Shown piece after piece: positions 43,501 through 55,594 of a stretch of DNA of 64,000 nt. The stretch spans positions 66,740,757-66,804,756 of the forward strand of contig OY744610.1 in assembly GCA_963556255.1 (NCBI GenBank), written 5' to 3'. Within the stretch, counting starts at the first letter, position 1; every line of letters starts with the position of its first letter. The notes under the pieces were generated by a model. It was not told where the DNA came from, searched no databases, and worked only from the letters and a program-made list of their open reading frames with translations. Both the position numbers and the translations under genes were made by a program. The stretch comes from Allolobophora icterica. Taxonomy: Eukaryota > Annelida > Clitellata > Crassiclitellata > Lumbricidae.

Positions 43501-44760
43501 GCTGGCGATAGTAGTATGGTTGCCACGGCCATTGACATCTCCAACCTTCTTTTTCCCGGTTTAGAATTGGAGTTTAAAAGCTTTAAAACCTTAAAGGCTT
43601 CTTTGGTTCCTATACAAAACATGCAATTTGGTACTGGAGCTATTGATGTGGCGAAAATGAGACTTATATAACGTAGAAGGTATTTAAAATAAAGGTGTCT
43701 AAATTAATCGCGATCACAATAATTGTAGACTCCAATTTTCCGAAGCGCTACTCTAAAGCTAAACGCAGAGCACCAGGTTATTTAGACGGTTGCCCAGAGA
43801 GTCCAGGTGAATTTATGAGTCTGGTTGCAAGAGAGATCAGAAAGAGAATGTAGAGGATCCGCAGCAAAAAAATCGATGGGGAAAATGAGCTAACATAATA
43901 TAATAGTCTTTAAAGTTGCCATAAGATATCGTTAAACCATGAAAATAATAAAAATAATCGTAAACTATGATAGTAAATCTGATTAGTCTCACAGATCAGT
44001 AGAAGTGATTTTTATTTTCTTTCAGTTTGTGGTTGTTAAAAACTTCACTGCAACCAATCGTATTAAGTTCTATTTAGAAACCTTTATATCAGTGTTTCAA
44101 AACCATATATATTTCTCATTTTGTTAAAAAGTTTAATTATTGGTTCCCTAAACGACAAAGTGTCCTAATTTACTAAGTTCGAGGTCGGCGTTAATGTCGA
44201 TGTTACCATTAATAAAATTAAATCACTTTTAATGACGTCTAAGTAGTATTACCAATGCAAAGAACATATTCGACGATCTCCTTTGCCACCAACGATTTGC
44301 CCAAAAAATGGAATAAATTTTACAAAAATTAAGCTCCGTTTAGAAACTCCGCTACTGCCCATACTTGATGATGCCAATCCAAATCCAGAAATTTGGATGA
44401 AGGAATGGGACGATGCTAATCATCTTCATTATGATACAGCGTCATTAAACAGCAAGTGATGTTTAAACCTGAATTTCGAGGGCTTTACCCAATACGTCAA
44501 GCGAACGGTGAGAACGGTTTAGAAGAATTTTCAGCGGTATTATTACGATAAAATACCGTAAAACTGTTGTCAAACAATTTTTAATATAATAAACTGTCCA
44601 CATGTCGTTAAGTGTAAATTTCTTATGCCTTACTATACGAACAACTATGATTGTAGTTGCTGTTTAACGACACTAACCACATTCGAGTATAAGTTTGGGG
44701 CGAATGCGAACACTCAGTTTAACGACCTCGTTTTAATATATTTTGAGGCTTGATTTTCAT
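43501..44760. repeat. Paralogous background segment (family a, copy 2)
   Basis: Colinear with 481-1600 and 56500-57620. A module has CTTATATAAC then AAATAAAGGTGTCTAAAT (box 2 at 43691). It includes an inverted GCCCTCC-type module at about 44360-44450. No LINE tail or GAT array is present here. Confidence 0.75.
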
Positions 44761-45690
44761 TAGCAAATGAGTTATTAATAGCATTGGGAAGGAACGATTT
44801 GACCCTTTGACGAAGAGAGGGATTAGTTTTCCATACAATTTAGTGCACGCTCGTAGTTAAAGTGATAAATGTGTCTTAGCAGAATTTCACGAAGGTCGAT
44901 CTTGTCTTCTTCATCGACACAGATTTTCGAGAATTGCTTTGAAGATATCTGAATTACTACGGGGTATGATTTAGTGTTATTAGTAATTTTCTACTTTTAA
45001 AAATTTAAATGTATACTCTTTTTTTCAAATATTATTATCTTCTTATTACTTCTATGTTTTATATTTTTCTATACTTGTTCACCAATGTGCGTTTCGCTTT
45101 TGGTTTATCAATAAAGAATATTAATAATAATAATAATAATAATGAGGAGGATCCAGAGTTCAACGACATCTTATAGCAACAGGCTGTTGACGTCGACAGA
45201 AATTATTTGGCATTATTATGTTACTACAGAGTAATTTATAAAATGAGCTTTTATATACAGTTGAAACAGCCTGAATTGAAGGTGTTTAAAAAGAACCTCC
45301 CCTCTACGCACTATCGTAACATTTATGAGTTTATTGATATCCCTGTGGATGCCAGTGTCGATTCCTATAATGATCGATTCAATTTACGAAATGATGATAT
45401 ATAGTATCAAGAGTAAACGAATAAAAGGTGTCTAACGAGAGGCGTCTGATATTTCCTATGCTGTGCTGTATTTAGCGACTTCTTGAGGTTGACAGGGCCG
45501 TTGACGTCGACCTTGTAAGAAACACGTGGTTAGCGATTGTGCCTCAATTTAAGGAAATACTATGGCTTCAAAGGCCATTTACGTCGATAGAGGGAAATGT
45601 TTTTCCACTCTTAATTTTTCTGCTCTTTTAACTGCAAAATGTAGCTTCATTTTAATTCAGTGGACGATTAGTATTATATATTCATTTATT
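44761..45690. repeat. Mosaic background with two modules
   Basis: TTATATAC ... GAAGGTGTTTAAAAAGAACC at 45250-45300. TATATAGT ... AAAAGGTGTCTAACG ... GTATTTAGCGACTTCTTGAGG at 45398-45487, followed by GCCGTTGACGTCGACC. Box 3 also at 45160-45210. No gene seen. Confidence 0.65.
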
Positions 45691-46556
45691 TAACGACTGT
45701 CACTACCAAAAACAAGGCAGCGGCGTAGTTAAACGTAGGCTATATATTGCGAAACTGAAGATATCTTAAACTGTATACTACACCCGGACAGTTCGTACGT
45801 ACTTTTCCATTTTTAAACATCTTGCAGCTGCATAAGCATTTGACTTTGATCAAGAACATTAGTAAACCCAAAATTGTGCGCATCTGATAAATATATAGTA
45901 TGGATGAGAACTTATTTAAAGGTGTCTTAAAGCAACATTCCTTTCGTAGTATTCATGGTTTAAAGACATCCTTCTGGCTGTTGAAAAAACCATTTCCACG
46001 TTATTGTCTATCAGATATTATGACCGGTTGGTTGGCTACAATTAGGTTAACGACATCTTATGGCAGCATTCAGCTCAATTAACTAACCAGAGATAAAGGC
46101 GGAACAGCTGCTAAAGCGGTTCTTCTCCGCGGCGTTGCCCTCTTCCTTTATTCAGGCTCTGGACTGGCATTGCCAGAGTACGATCAGTGGCGTAGTTAAT
46201 TAAATCGAATTTTATTTTATTTTATTTTATTCAAAGGTTTAAGGTCATCCTAAACAATTTGCCATCACATAGCATTGCACAGGGAGTACCTCTGATTTGT
46301 TTTGCTCTTTTGAGCGGCGTTATATAAATTTCTGATTACAATTACGATTGGGGATAGAGATGTTGGGAATGACATTTTTCTCGTCACATCACTTACACTG
46401 AATCACTTAATTACTTCTGCGATACAAAAAAAACAGATTGGTTAGAGCGCTTCCCTAAGACACCTTTAAAACTACTTCAGCCGATGCTATTTAGCATTGG
46501 GACACGGTAGGCGTTCGATTAAGCCAGTAAGTTCATCCGATATCGGTTGTGGGACA
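45691..46556. repeat. Paralogous background segment (family e, copy 2)
   Basis: Colinear with 37380-38280; includes a three-box module at 45890-45980 (AAATATATAGT, TTTAAAGGTGTCTTAAAG, GTTTAAAGACATCCTTCTGGC) and an inverted module with GACACCTTTAAAAC at 46459. Confidence 0.85.
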
Positions 46557-46800
46557 CGGTAACCGATTTGTTAGAGAGCTAACCTTGTAACGCGGAGAGT
46601 ATGGGTTCGATCCTCCTCCTCTGAGATGGTTATTGTGTAGGGACATTGAGCAACTCCTTGACTCACATCTGTTCAGCGTCAGATTTCATAAATAATTGAC
46701 AACTGTCTTCTACAATTAGATAAACCAATCTGACCCTGCAAGCTATCGTCCAATCTCTAATTTGTCATTCATTTCGAAACCCGTAGGCAACTCTCCAACT
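46557..46800 (+). mobile_element. tRNA-derived SINE plus start of a LINE RT fragment (unoccupied hAT site)
   Basis: SINE with GATTTGTTAGAGAGC, GGGTTCGATCC, GACATTGAGCAACTCC, then LINE coding SDPASYRPISNLSFISK at about 46727-46790. The uninterrupted CTAATTTGTCATTC at about 46758-46771 is the empty counterpart of the hAT insertion at 38508. Confidence 0.75.
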
Positions 46801-46890
46801 ATGTAGCTGAAATATTCTGAGCATATTCTTAAGCACATTTTGAGGGTGCCGATCTAAAGGAGTCAACTAATTCAGTTAACGAATATCATT

Positions 46891-46982
46891 TATATATTAC
46901 TCCGATAGTTCCCATATTAAAGGTGTCTAAGAAGAACGTGATATTCTTCACATTTTCCAGAGTTTAACGATATCGTGTCAGA
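46891..46982 (+). repeat. Three-box module, clear copy
   Basis: TATATATTAC (46891-), ATTAAAGGTGTCTAAGAAG (box 2 at 46919), GTTTAACGATATCGTGTC (46962-). Nearly the same as 59321-59411. Confidence 0.75.
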
Positions 46983-46984
46983 AC

Positions 46985-47200
46985 TACTATGGCTCAGTCC
47001 AGATCCTTTGCCTGCATAGGTCCCTCACTTTGGAACCGACTTCTTCCTTTCTCTCTGGTAGCGTTGCTTCTTTTTCTCACCTTAAATCCTGCTTTTTCTC
47101 TCGGGGTCTCGCGCACTGGGAGCGCCTCTGAATGGTCTATTCCGCGAGAGGCGCTTTATAAATGCCCATATAGAATGCAATACAATTAAGATAAACAATT
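46985..47200 (+). pseudogene. CR1/L2-like LINE 3' end
   Basis: Codes SRSFACIGPSLWNRLLP followed by a tail GGGAGCGCCTCTGAATGG and GAGAGGCGCTTTATAAATGCCC. Truncated. Confidence 0.7.
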
Positions 47201-47339
47201 GAAGGAAATAAGATATATATAGAGCAAGTTTCTGCCACTAAAAGGTGTTTAAGAAGAACGTGATATTTTCCTCCAGCGTTGAGTTGACAATTTAACGTCA
47301 TCTTTTAAGTATTACAATCGCAGCTTCTGCTGGTTCTCT

Positions 47340-47490
47340 TCGTTCCTCTGACCGTCGGACCTTCTGTTTCTCCATGTCAGGACATCAATGGCTCAAACCA
47401 TGCAGGTCTTTCTCTTCCATTGGCTCCACTCTATGGAACGAGCTTCCTCTGTGTGCATGCGGCCCGCTGGCTGACTTTAAATGGCCAGCC
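47340..47490 (+). pseudogene. CR1/L2-like LINE fragment
   Basis: Codes KPCRSFSSIGSTLWNELPL, the ORF2 C-terminal motif, then diverges. No tail seen. Confidence 0.6.
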
Positions 47491-47759
47491 CGAGCAGAAT
47501 ACCAGCCACAAAAAAATTGCAAGCACAATTATTCAAAGTCAAATATTGCACTAAAAACGTGCTTGAACATTTACTTATATACTTTTTGGCGCTGAACTAT
47601 TATAAAGCATTTAAGACAATACGTAATGCTAATTATGAAGTTTTGTTGTTTCCTCATCTAGACCTCCTCCGCTTCATCTCCTTGTCCTGTCGCATAGTTC
47701 TTAATCGAACCGATCTGGAAAAAATCATTCTATACTTACACAGTAGATTTGTAAAGTGC

Positions 47760-50500
47760 CTTATGACACGGTGTCCTTGAAGAATGGCTACACAGTCATT
47801 AACAATATCAACGTTTATGGCCTAATACTTCCCTGCGAGTCTTTGAAATTGACTTAAATTTTCTTTAAAGTGTGGTTAAAGTCTATCACAGGAACGATTA
47901 AGATATTGTTGAACAGTGCGATTCGGCGAAAAATTGTTGGGCCCCAATTAACACTTTAAAGACAAGCTGCACTAGTTTCTCAGTCACTTTAAGTACACGC
48001 TCCTCGTTAAAGTGTTAAACACCTTTAAATCATGTGCCTACGACTCTATGAATAACTAATTTTCGTTTTGTTGCTAATAATACAATAAGATTTAGTATAC
48101 AGTAAGATGATGTCTACGTCAATGGCCTTGGTGGCCACATGATGTTGTTAATGAACTAATACAATGGGATATTAACAGGTTCTTCTTAGATATCTTTTAA
48201 CCGTCCACTGTCGTCGCTACCTTTCATTTTGACATATTTGCTAATCCAACTTCAGTTTTGAATAACCGCACGGATAACATTCCATCAACATAAATGACTT
48301 CTTATACTGCAATAAAATTATGTCGTTAAACTGTTGGTCTGATCAAAACGACGGATTTTCTGTCGCCTGCAGGTTTTTCAGGTGAGCCTTCTTGAAAGGC
48401 TGTGGCAGCCAAATTATGTCGTTATACAACAAATACAAATATATTGTGAGTTCTGCTTAGACACCCTTAAACAATGTTCTTTCGAATGTATATATTTCTT
48501 GCTTTCATGGTTAAACTAGTTTACACCTTGTCTCACTTCTGCTCGGCAGTTGTACATTGAAGTTCAGGTCAACATCAACGGCTCTGGCAGCCACAAGATG
48601 TCGTTAAAAATGAAACTTGCTACGAAGGTTTCATCTGTTAAAGGCGTGCAGAACAAATACAGATGTTTTGGGACGACGCACAATTAAGTTGCCATAAGAA
48701 TTGGTGCTAAAGATATAGTGATGGCGATGTATAAGGGAAATAGACTATGATTGTGTAAGGTACAGGCAATCCAAAATGAAACTGGAAATAGATCAACTTA
48801 AAAATTGAGATACTATGGGGAAAACAGCAGAATCAAGGCGATGGCAAGTTGGTGCCTTTGTTAAAGTGGCGTTTTGGAAATTTCGAGATTACGATTGCAA
48901 AGGGGCGAAGTTAGATTCCACGTTTGTGGCAGGTTTCTGTATAACGAAGCTGTGTCATAGCAAAGGTGATTTTCGTCGCCCTCCTCCTTTCTCCAGTCTT
49001 TAGACAGAGGGGTAGGTCAACAGAGCTAAAGGGTATTAGCTTCCAGTGATGGATAACATTTTATAGCTGACCTTGAAACTTTTTAAATTTGAAATGTCCA
49101 ATTTGCCTGAGTTTTATTATTATTATTCCAAAGTTTAATTTCGTCTTATGACATCAATGGCCGTTGACGACAATTCGAGATATACATAATACATTGAAAA
49201 CGAAAAACTTATAGTGTGAGAAAGACACAATTAAAAGTCAAAACAGAGCCTTACAACGTTACAGATATTTATTGTTTATCAACATAATAGATCCAGAGTT
49301 TAACGATATCTTAAAAAATGATTAGCGTCGCCCTCCTCCTTTCTCCAGGCATTGGACTGGCACTGCATCAGTGAGTTTGATGTATTTACTACTTGACAAA
49401 CAGTGATTGGAGGGACGGTTCAACAGTTTAACGACATCTTCTGTTGTCAAAAGCTGGCTTTCTTTGCACTATAGCAAAATATTGTTTGTGTACAGTTCTT
49501 AATGAGTCTAACTAAACAATGTGAAAAACTCATTGAAACCAATAACGACATAAATAGCTTCTGTTTGACGATGCTGTGTATTAACAAAGATGATTAGCGT
49601 CGCCCTCCTCGTTTATACAGACCCAGGACTGACAATACCAGAGCAAGGGCAGTGGCTTTTTTGCCATCAAGAAAGAGTGGCTGCATCTAGAGTTTAGCGC
49701 ATCGTATGGCAGGAAAGTCCGTTGACTTCAATTTAAACGTATGCAGAACTCGAAGTAACCAAGCGAACGAAACATTAAAATTTATAGCTTTCGATATAAC
49801 CGAGTTAAAGGTGTGCAAGCAGCGCATAGTAATATTCGAGGTCGATCTTAAATTGACAGGCATTCTTACAAAATATTGCTTTGCTACGAAACGGTGTCCT
49901 TGAAGATAAGCGACACAATCAATTGTATAATACTTCCCTGCGAATCATTGAATTTGTCTTGGCAACCATAAGATGTCGTTGAAGACCAAATTCTATTACA
50001 TATTTTCATCTGAGATATTTTTAAACCGTCCGCTGTCGTCGCTATCTCTCGTTTACTCGTATTTGCTCATTCAACTCAACTTTTGTGCCTCCCACGAATT
50101 AAACATAACCGTAAAAACATAACCGCAATATAACCGCAATGATAACATTTCTCCACCGACATAAATGGTTTGTAATAATGCAAGATGTCATTAAACTGTT
50201 GGTCATATATCTAACCGTCGGATATTCTATCGCTTGAAGGTTGATCAGATGTTCCTTTCTAAGGTACAGCCAACGCAAACGGCTGTGGCAGTTAACATTA
50301 TGCTCTTTTAGAGCAAATACTGATAGAGGGTTAGATCTCCTTACACACCCTTAAATAGTGTCTTAACCGCGATATAAAGTCCTCGCTATACACTAAGTTT
50401 AAGGTTATCTGATGAAGAAGTGTTCCTTGTTGGTAAAGTTTAGGTCAACGTCAACGCTCTGGCAGCCACAAGTAACAACAAATAGATACAAACTGAAAAT
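47760..50500. repeat. Mosaic background (family f copies 2-3, family b copy 3)
   Basis: 47760-48440 and 49870-50300 match 18600-20080. 49270-49680 matches 15560-15960. Inverted module at 48405-48495 (CAGCCAAATTATGTCGTTATAC, TTAGACACCCTTAAAC, GTATATATT); box 2 also at 48018 and 50344 (inverted) and 49807. 48255-48275 is the empty counterpart of the Helitron at 19025. No gene seen. Confidence 0.7.
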
Positions 50501-51147
50501 TGCTAGGAAGTTTTCATCTGTTATAGGCGCGCAGGACAAATACAAAAGTTTTGGAACGACGTACAATTAAGTTGTCATAAGAATTGTCGCTGAAGCCAAC
50601 GTGATGGCGACTTATAAGGTAGAGATGGACTGTTTGTGAAGTACAAATAATCACAGTGGCCCGGGAGGTGCTTAGAACTCTGTGTGAGCGAACCTCAGCC
50701 AAGTACAGACCTAAGTTGGATAAAATCATGCATACGATATAATCTATAACTATATTTTTTGTAATTTCTGTCACTTTTACAACCACTGGAAAGTGTATTA
50801 TACTACATATTGATGAAATTAAAAGCATCTATAGCACAGTAAGTCAGAATAACTGCCAAAGCAAGCATCAAATACAAAGCGTCTGTCAAAAAGTTGTGTG
50901 AGTATGCTTCTGCCTCGGGGTCACAGAGCCAAAAGTCCCAGACAGAGGCGGCGATCTTGCTGGTAGGTGGAGGGTACTCTTGAACTGGGTCAGTATTTAG
51001 CAATATTTGTCACACATAGGAAAATTTAAAAAACTTCAGATATAAATTCACAGTACATTTAATTATAATTATGACACCAATCTCCGACTCCATTTCTGAA
51101 AACTTTAAGCAATAATCCACTAATCTCCAGTTCAATTATATCCAATG
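50501..51147. other. Unassigned sequence
   Basis: Minus-strand frames of 66-104 codons (50514-51003) have no recognisable domain. No boxes recognised. It ends at the TTAA of the next MITE. Confidence 0.4.
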
Positions 51148-51151
51148 TTAA

Positions 51152-51449
51152 CCCTCAGGCTACCAAGGTTTTTTTGCGACATCGGCTACCAAGGGGGGGG
51201 TGGTTACCACCCCCCCCCGGAATTTCGTGTTTGGTTTAAGATATCATATCGTGTAATACAGCATTTGATTCAGCATTCATTTCTGAAAAGAATGGTATAT
51301 TTAGTTGTAAAATATATGAATGCATCTCGAAATTATATAGTTTTTAACAAAGGCACCGGTCCATTTAACGATATCTGATATTATCGCACACAATTTGTAC
51401 TATTGATCAATTAATATTATGACGTAAGGCCCTACATCGACACGCAAGA

Positions 51450-51511
<62 letters not shown>

Positions 51512-52367
51512 CACATTATTACCGGTATATGTGTGTGTATATATATATGCCCATAGACAATTACGATTGTTACGTAAATACCTGGACAAAAATATATAAA
51601 TGATGTGGGTTTTGAAAATGAACTATGTATCCAAGAATATTCTAAATATAATAAATATAATGAGGCTTAATTTTCAACAATACAAACTATTCCAAAGTCT
51701 GTTTTAGTTACAGACAAAACCTAAAGGCGTGCAGCTATATCAACATGAAAACATGAAACAAGAAATTATGTAATTTTTCCCGGCAGTCAAAAAAAACGTC
51801 AGTGGTCCTTGCAGTTATTGCAAGTTACTTTCATTGTTTTGTGCGAATGCTTCCTGCAAACCGGCTTCTTGAACACTTCACAGCACTGCTTTACTCTGTT
51901 AGTATTCTGCTTCAACTGTTTATAGCCCTTCCCCATACCCAACCATATCGGTTTACGTTGTGATATTGCATCAGTGATTTTCACACTGAAAAAGCGTATT
52001 ATTATTCATTATGATCACTTCCGGTTATCAAAAGACAAATAACTAAGCAAGTAAATATAACCCTAAATTCCCTCTAAAGAATGGCATAGTTGTTTCTCTT
52101 CCAGAAAGAATAATGAATACCTTTATAGTCGACAACAGCTAACAGCTGACGAGAGAAATTCCTGATTTCATAAGTGGTACCTAGGCTATATCGGGTATAA
52201 CTTTTTTATGGCGTGGGATATCATCACGACTTTTACCTCAAAATTTGCGCAAATGGACCCCCTACAGCTACCTAAAATGTCAAAATTATATTCCATGTGC
52301 AAAAAAAGTTTTTCCAGAAAAACGTAGGGGGGGGGTGGTAACCACCCCCCCCTTGGTAGCCCGAGGG
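51152..52367. mobile_element. piggyBac-like MITE family 1, copy C
   Basis: TTAA at 51148-51151 and 52368-52371; ends CCCTCAGGCTACC and GGTAGCCCGAGGG. It is closest to copy B, sharing the central (TA)n segment with TTACCGGTATATGTGTG that copy A lacks. Confidence 0.93.
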
Positions 52368-52428
52368 TTAATATTTACCGTTCTAATTATATCATGTATC
52401 AATACGTAATTTGCAAGCATCAGATTCT

Positions 52429-52433
<5 letters not shown>

Positions 52434-52496
<63 letters not shown>
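52434..52496. repeat. (TA)n microsatellite
   Basis: About 31 TA dinucleotides at the 5' junction of the LINE fragment. Confidence 0.95.
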
Positions 52497-52500
<4 letters not shown>

Positions 52501-53235
52501 CAGGAACTAACGACCAGGGTACACGAAAGTAGTAAAAGATTCGGGCTTAGGATCAACGGAGAGAAGACCAAAACAATGACAATTGGCAAGGAAAAAAAGA
52601 AGCTAACCATCACCTTGGAAGGAGAGGAGTTGGAACAGGTGGCGGAATTTGTGTACCTTGGGGGTGTAATTACGGAAGATGCAGAATCGACAAGGGACAT
52701 AAGGAGAAGAATTGGGCTAGCATCAGCAATGTTTGGGAAGCTGAGGAAACTATGGAGATCAAGCAACATCTCAATAAGAACAAAAACCAAGCTATATGAA
52801 ACACTGGTAATACCAGTCCTTATGTATGGAGCAGAGACTTGGTGCGTGAAAAGGGAGGACGAGAGAAGACTGCTGGTGGCGGAGATGGGTTGGCTACGAG
52901 GACTACTGAATAGATCACGGAGAGAAAAGATACGGAACGAAGTGACACGAGAAGAACTGGGACAGAAGAAAACGGTAGTGGAAAGAATAAAGAAAAGAAG
53001 ACTAACATGGTATGGACATGTGATCAGAATGGAGAGCGGAAGAATGCCGGCAAAGGCGCTGCACGGAGAAGTGGAGGGAACGAGGAGCAGAGGACGACCG
53101 AAGAAGAAGTGGATAGATAACGTACTGGAGGACATAGAAGACAGAGGATGGGAGTTAAAAAAGGCAATAGAACTCGCAAGAGACCGACCGAAATGGAGAA
53201 GTTTTGTTGGAGCCTCATCGTCGGTGAACACTTGA
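52497..53235 (+). pseudogene. Non-LTR retrotransposon RT C-terminal half (5'-truncated)
   Basis: Uninterrupted coding of about 245 residues starting inside the RT palm: [16 protein letters not shown], then [54 protein letters not shown] and [10 protein letters not shown], ending at TGA 53233-53235. This is the typical thumb and C-terminal region of a non-LTR RT. The catalytic YADD lies upstream and is missing. The frame opens artificially through the (TA)n tract, so no start is assigned. No stops interrupt the coding part, suggesting a fairly young insertion. Clade not assigned. Confidence 0.85.
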
Positions 53236-53269
53236 CGGAGGAGAAAAAGAAAGAAAAAGAAAAGAAATA

Positions 53270-53339
53270 TATAAATATATGTATACATATAAACATACAT
53301 ATACATACACATATATACAATATATATACACACACACAC

Positions 53340-53402
<63 letters not shown>

Positions 53403-53475
53403 CATACATACATATACATATACATACATATACATATACATACATATACATATACATACATATACATATGTATAT
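53270..53475. repeat. (TA)n / (TACATA)n microsatellite
   Basis: Mixed AT dinucleotide and CATATACATACATA repeats following the LINE fragment. Confidence 0.93.
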
Positions 53476-53489
53476 AATATCACACAACA

Positions 53490-54150
53490 TACTCAAGATT
53501 TAGCAAATGAAATGAAATGGTCATATAGGTTCTCCAATGACCAATATGTAAAAGATATTACTAAGGTTAATGCCTAATAGTATCATTATAAAAAGTTCAT
53601 TATAATAATATAATAATTAATACAATAAAGTAAAATGCACAAGAAAAGTACCAATTAAATATTTACAGATTTAAAAAGATAAAAACAAACTGTTTACACT
53701 AGCAAACTCAACATATCTATTTACAAAATTTGACCTTTAGTAATTAGTTTAACCAACCTATATACTTCGTTTTGAAATAAAGTTACCGATAAAAGGTTTG
53801 TAATTGAAATTTCATGTTTATATAATTGACATTTATCTCTCAAAAGCTTAGATATATCTTCTTTTTTACATTCAAGTAGGAGGTGGTGAATAGTCTCCTT
53901 GACCTGACAGGTATCACATAAACCGCTAGAATGTCGTTTTATAATAAACAACCTTTGATTAGTATTCGCCACTCCCAGACGTAGTCTAGAAATTTGGACT
54001 TCTTTATGTCTATAAGGTTCCAAATATTTAATATCTATACTTACAATTGGACATATAGATTTATAAAAATGTCCTCTATTATCATTAACATATTCTAAAT
54101 GCCATGTATTTACTATATAAAGTTTCACTGAAGAAAAAATTCTGGAATTT
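53490..54150 (-). pseudogene. LINE ORF2 C-terminus and 3' UTR (minus strand)
   Basis: Minus frame 54128-53721 encodes ISRLRLGVANTNQRLF, then GLCDTCQVKETIHHLLLEC, the zinc-knuckle-like end found after the RNase H or RT domain in several LINE clades (RLR.G, C-x2-C ... H-x3-E-C). The stretch 53720-53490 is the likely 3' UTR and recurs at 340-490. It is 5'-truncated. Confidence 0.65.
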
Positions 54151-54179
54151 CAAGATAGTCAGTAGATAACCATCGTTAT

Positions 54180-54757
54180 TTTGTAATGCCGACGACTTTA
54201 TGTAAAGTGTATAAAAAAAATAAAGGTGTCTAAAGGAGTCGTATTCGTAATCATAAACTCAAAATTTCTAAAGTGCTACTCTAAAGCTAAGCGCAGGACA
54301 CCAGCTTATTCACGAGCGCTGCGTCGCGTCAGAGAGGTCGTCATGAGATGCCTATAGTGAATGTTATAGTCAGGCACCGAGAAAGATCAGAGAGAGGAGG
54401 CAGAGGAACAGTAGGAAAATCGATGAGAAACTGAACTTAAATACTATTGTAATCTTTAAATGGCCATTGTTTTATAAGATGTCGTTAAATATTAGTAATA
54501 ATAATAATAATAATTGCTAACTATGATAATAAATCTGATCCGTCTCATGAAGAAGCGATTCTTATTTTCTCTAAGTTGGAGGTCGTTAAACACTTCACTG
54601 TTACGAATCGTAATATGCTCTATTTAGACACCTTTAAATCATTGTTCAAATATTTTATATATACCTCATTTCGGTCAAGCATTCAATCATTTCTACCTCA
54701 TTGTCAAGTTCCAGGGCAGCTAATTTCGACGTTACCCTTAATAAAATTTAATCACTT
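54180..54757. repeat. Paralogous background segment (family a, copy 3, left part)
   Basis: Matches 481-1250 and 43680-44220. Forward box 2 at 54222 and an inverted module at 54574-54664: GGAGGTCGTTAAAC, TTTAGACACCTTTAAAT, TATATATAC. It is interrupted by MITE copy E and resumes at 55595. Confidence 0.75.
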
Positions 54758-54761
54758 TTAA

Positions 54762-55590
54762 CCCTCGAATGCCCAAGGGGGGGTCCGACCGGCCAGGCCC
54801 GCTTTTCCACGATAACTTTAGAACGGCCACGAACTTGTAAAAATGGTTTTAGGACATCCTAAAGCCTTCAATTGGGCTTCGTATGATATATTTTGCGTGA
54901 TCATTCTACCACCCGGTAGCCCACAACCATACCATATACCAAGGACACCCCCAAGATATGCGGCTGATGGTCATACTGGCACATGGTTTACCAGCCCATA
55001 AATAAATTTTTTAACGCACGTTGTTGTGAAATACTATATATAAATCAATTGCAAATTGAATTTGGATTATAACAAGCCAAATCCCGTTAAAATATTCCAT
55101 TCCTGTACCCCTCAACCATAGCATATACCAAGGACACCCCAAGGTATGCGGCTGATGGTCATAATGGCATATGGTTTACCAGCCCAGAAATAAATGTTTA
55201 ACGCAAGTTATTGTGAAATACCATATATCAGTCGAATGCAAATTGAATTTGGATTATAACAAGCCAAATCCCGTAAAAATATTCCAATCCTGTACCCCAC
55301 AACCAGGCAACAACTACATGCGACAATTGAATACATGCGAAAAATCCCGAAATTGCAAAAAACTACAAAAGAGTAGGCCCCCTATTAAAGTTCAAATAAA
55401 GTTTGACCAGGTGGCGCTATTGTGAAATACCATATATCTGTCGATTGCAAATTGAATTTGGATCATAACAAGCCAAATCCCGTTAAAATATTCCAATCCG
55501 TTCTCCAGATATCACAATGAAAACATTGGGGTCCGGTCGGACCCCCCGTTGGGCATTCGTGTACCAAAAAATAGCTTGGGCACTCGAGGG
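54762..55590. mobile_element. piggyBac-like MITE family 2, copy E (inverted relative to D)
   Basis: TTAA at 54758-54761 and 55591-55594. The left end is CCCTCGAATGCCCAAG and the right end GCTTGGGCACTCGAGGG. It has the same internal ~190-bp repeats as copy D. The background copy at about 57305 (CTTTTAATTATTTC) is unoccupied. Confidence 0.9.
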
Positions 55591-55594
55591 TTAA

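Noticed and set aside
46560..46630. Functional tRNA gene
   Set aside because: SINE head with B-box GGTTCGATCC; the same body occurs in four other SINE copies and the cloverleaf is lost.
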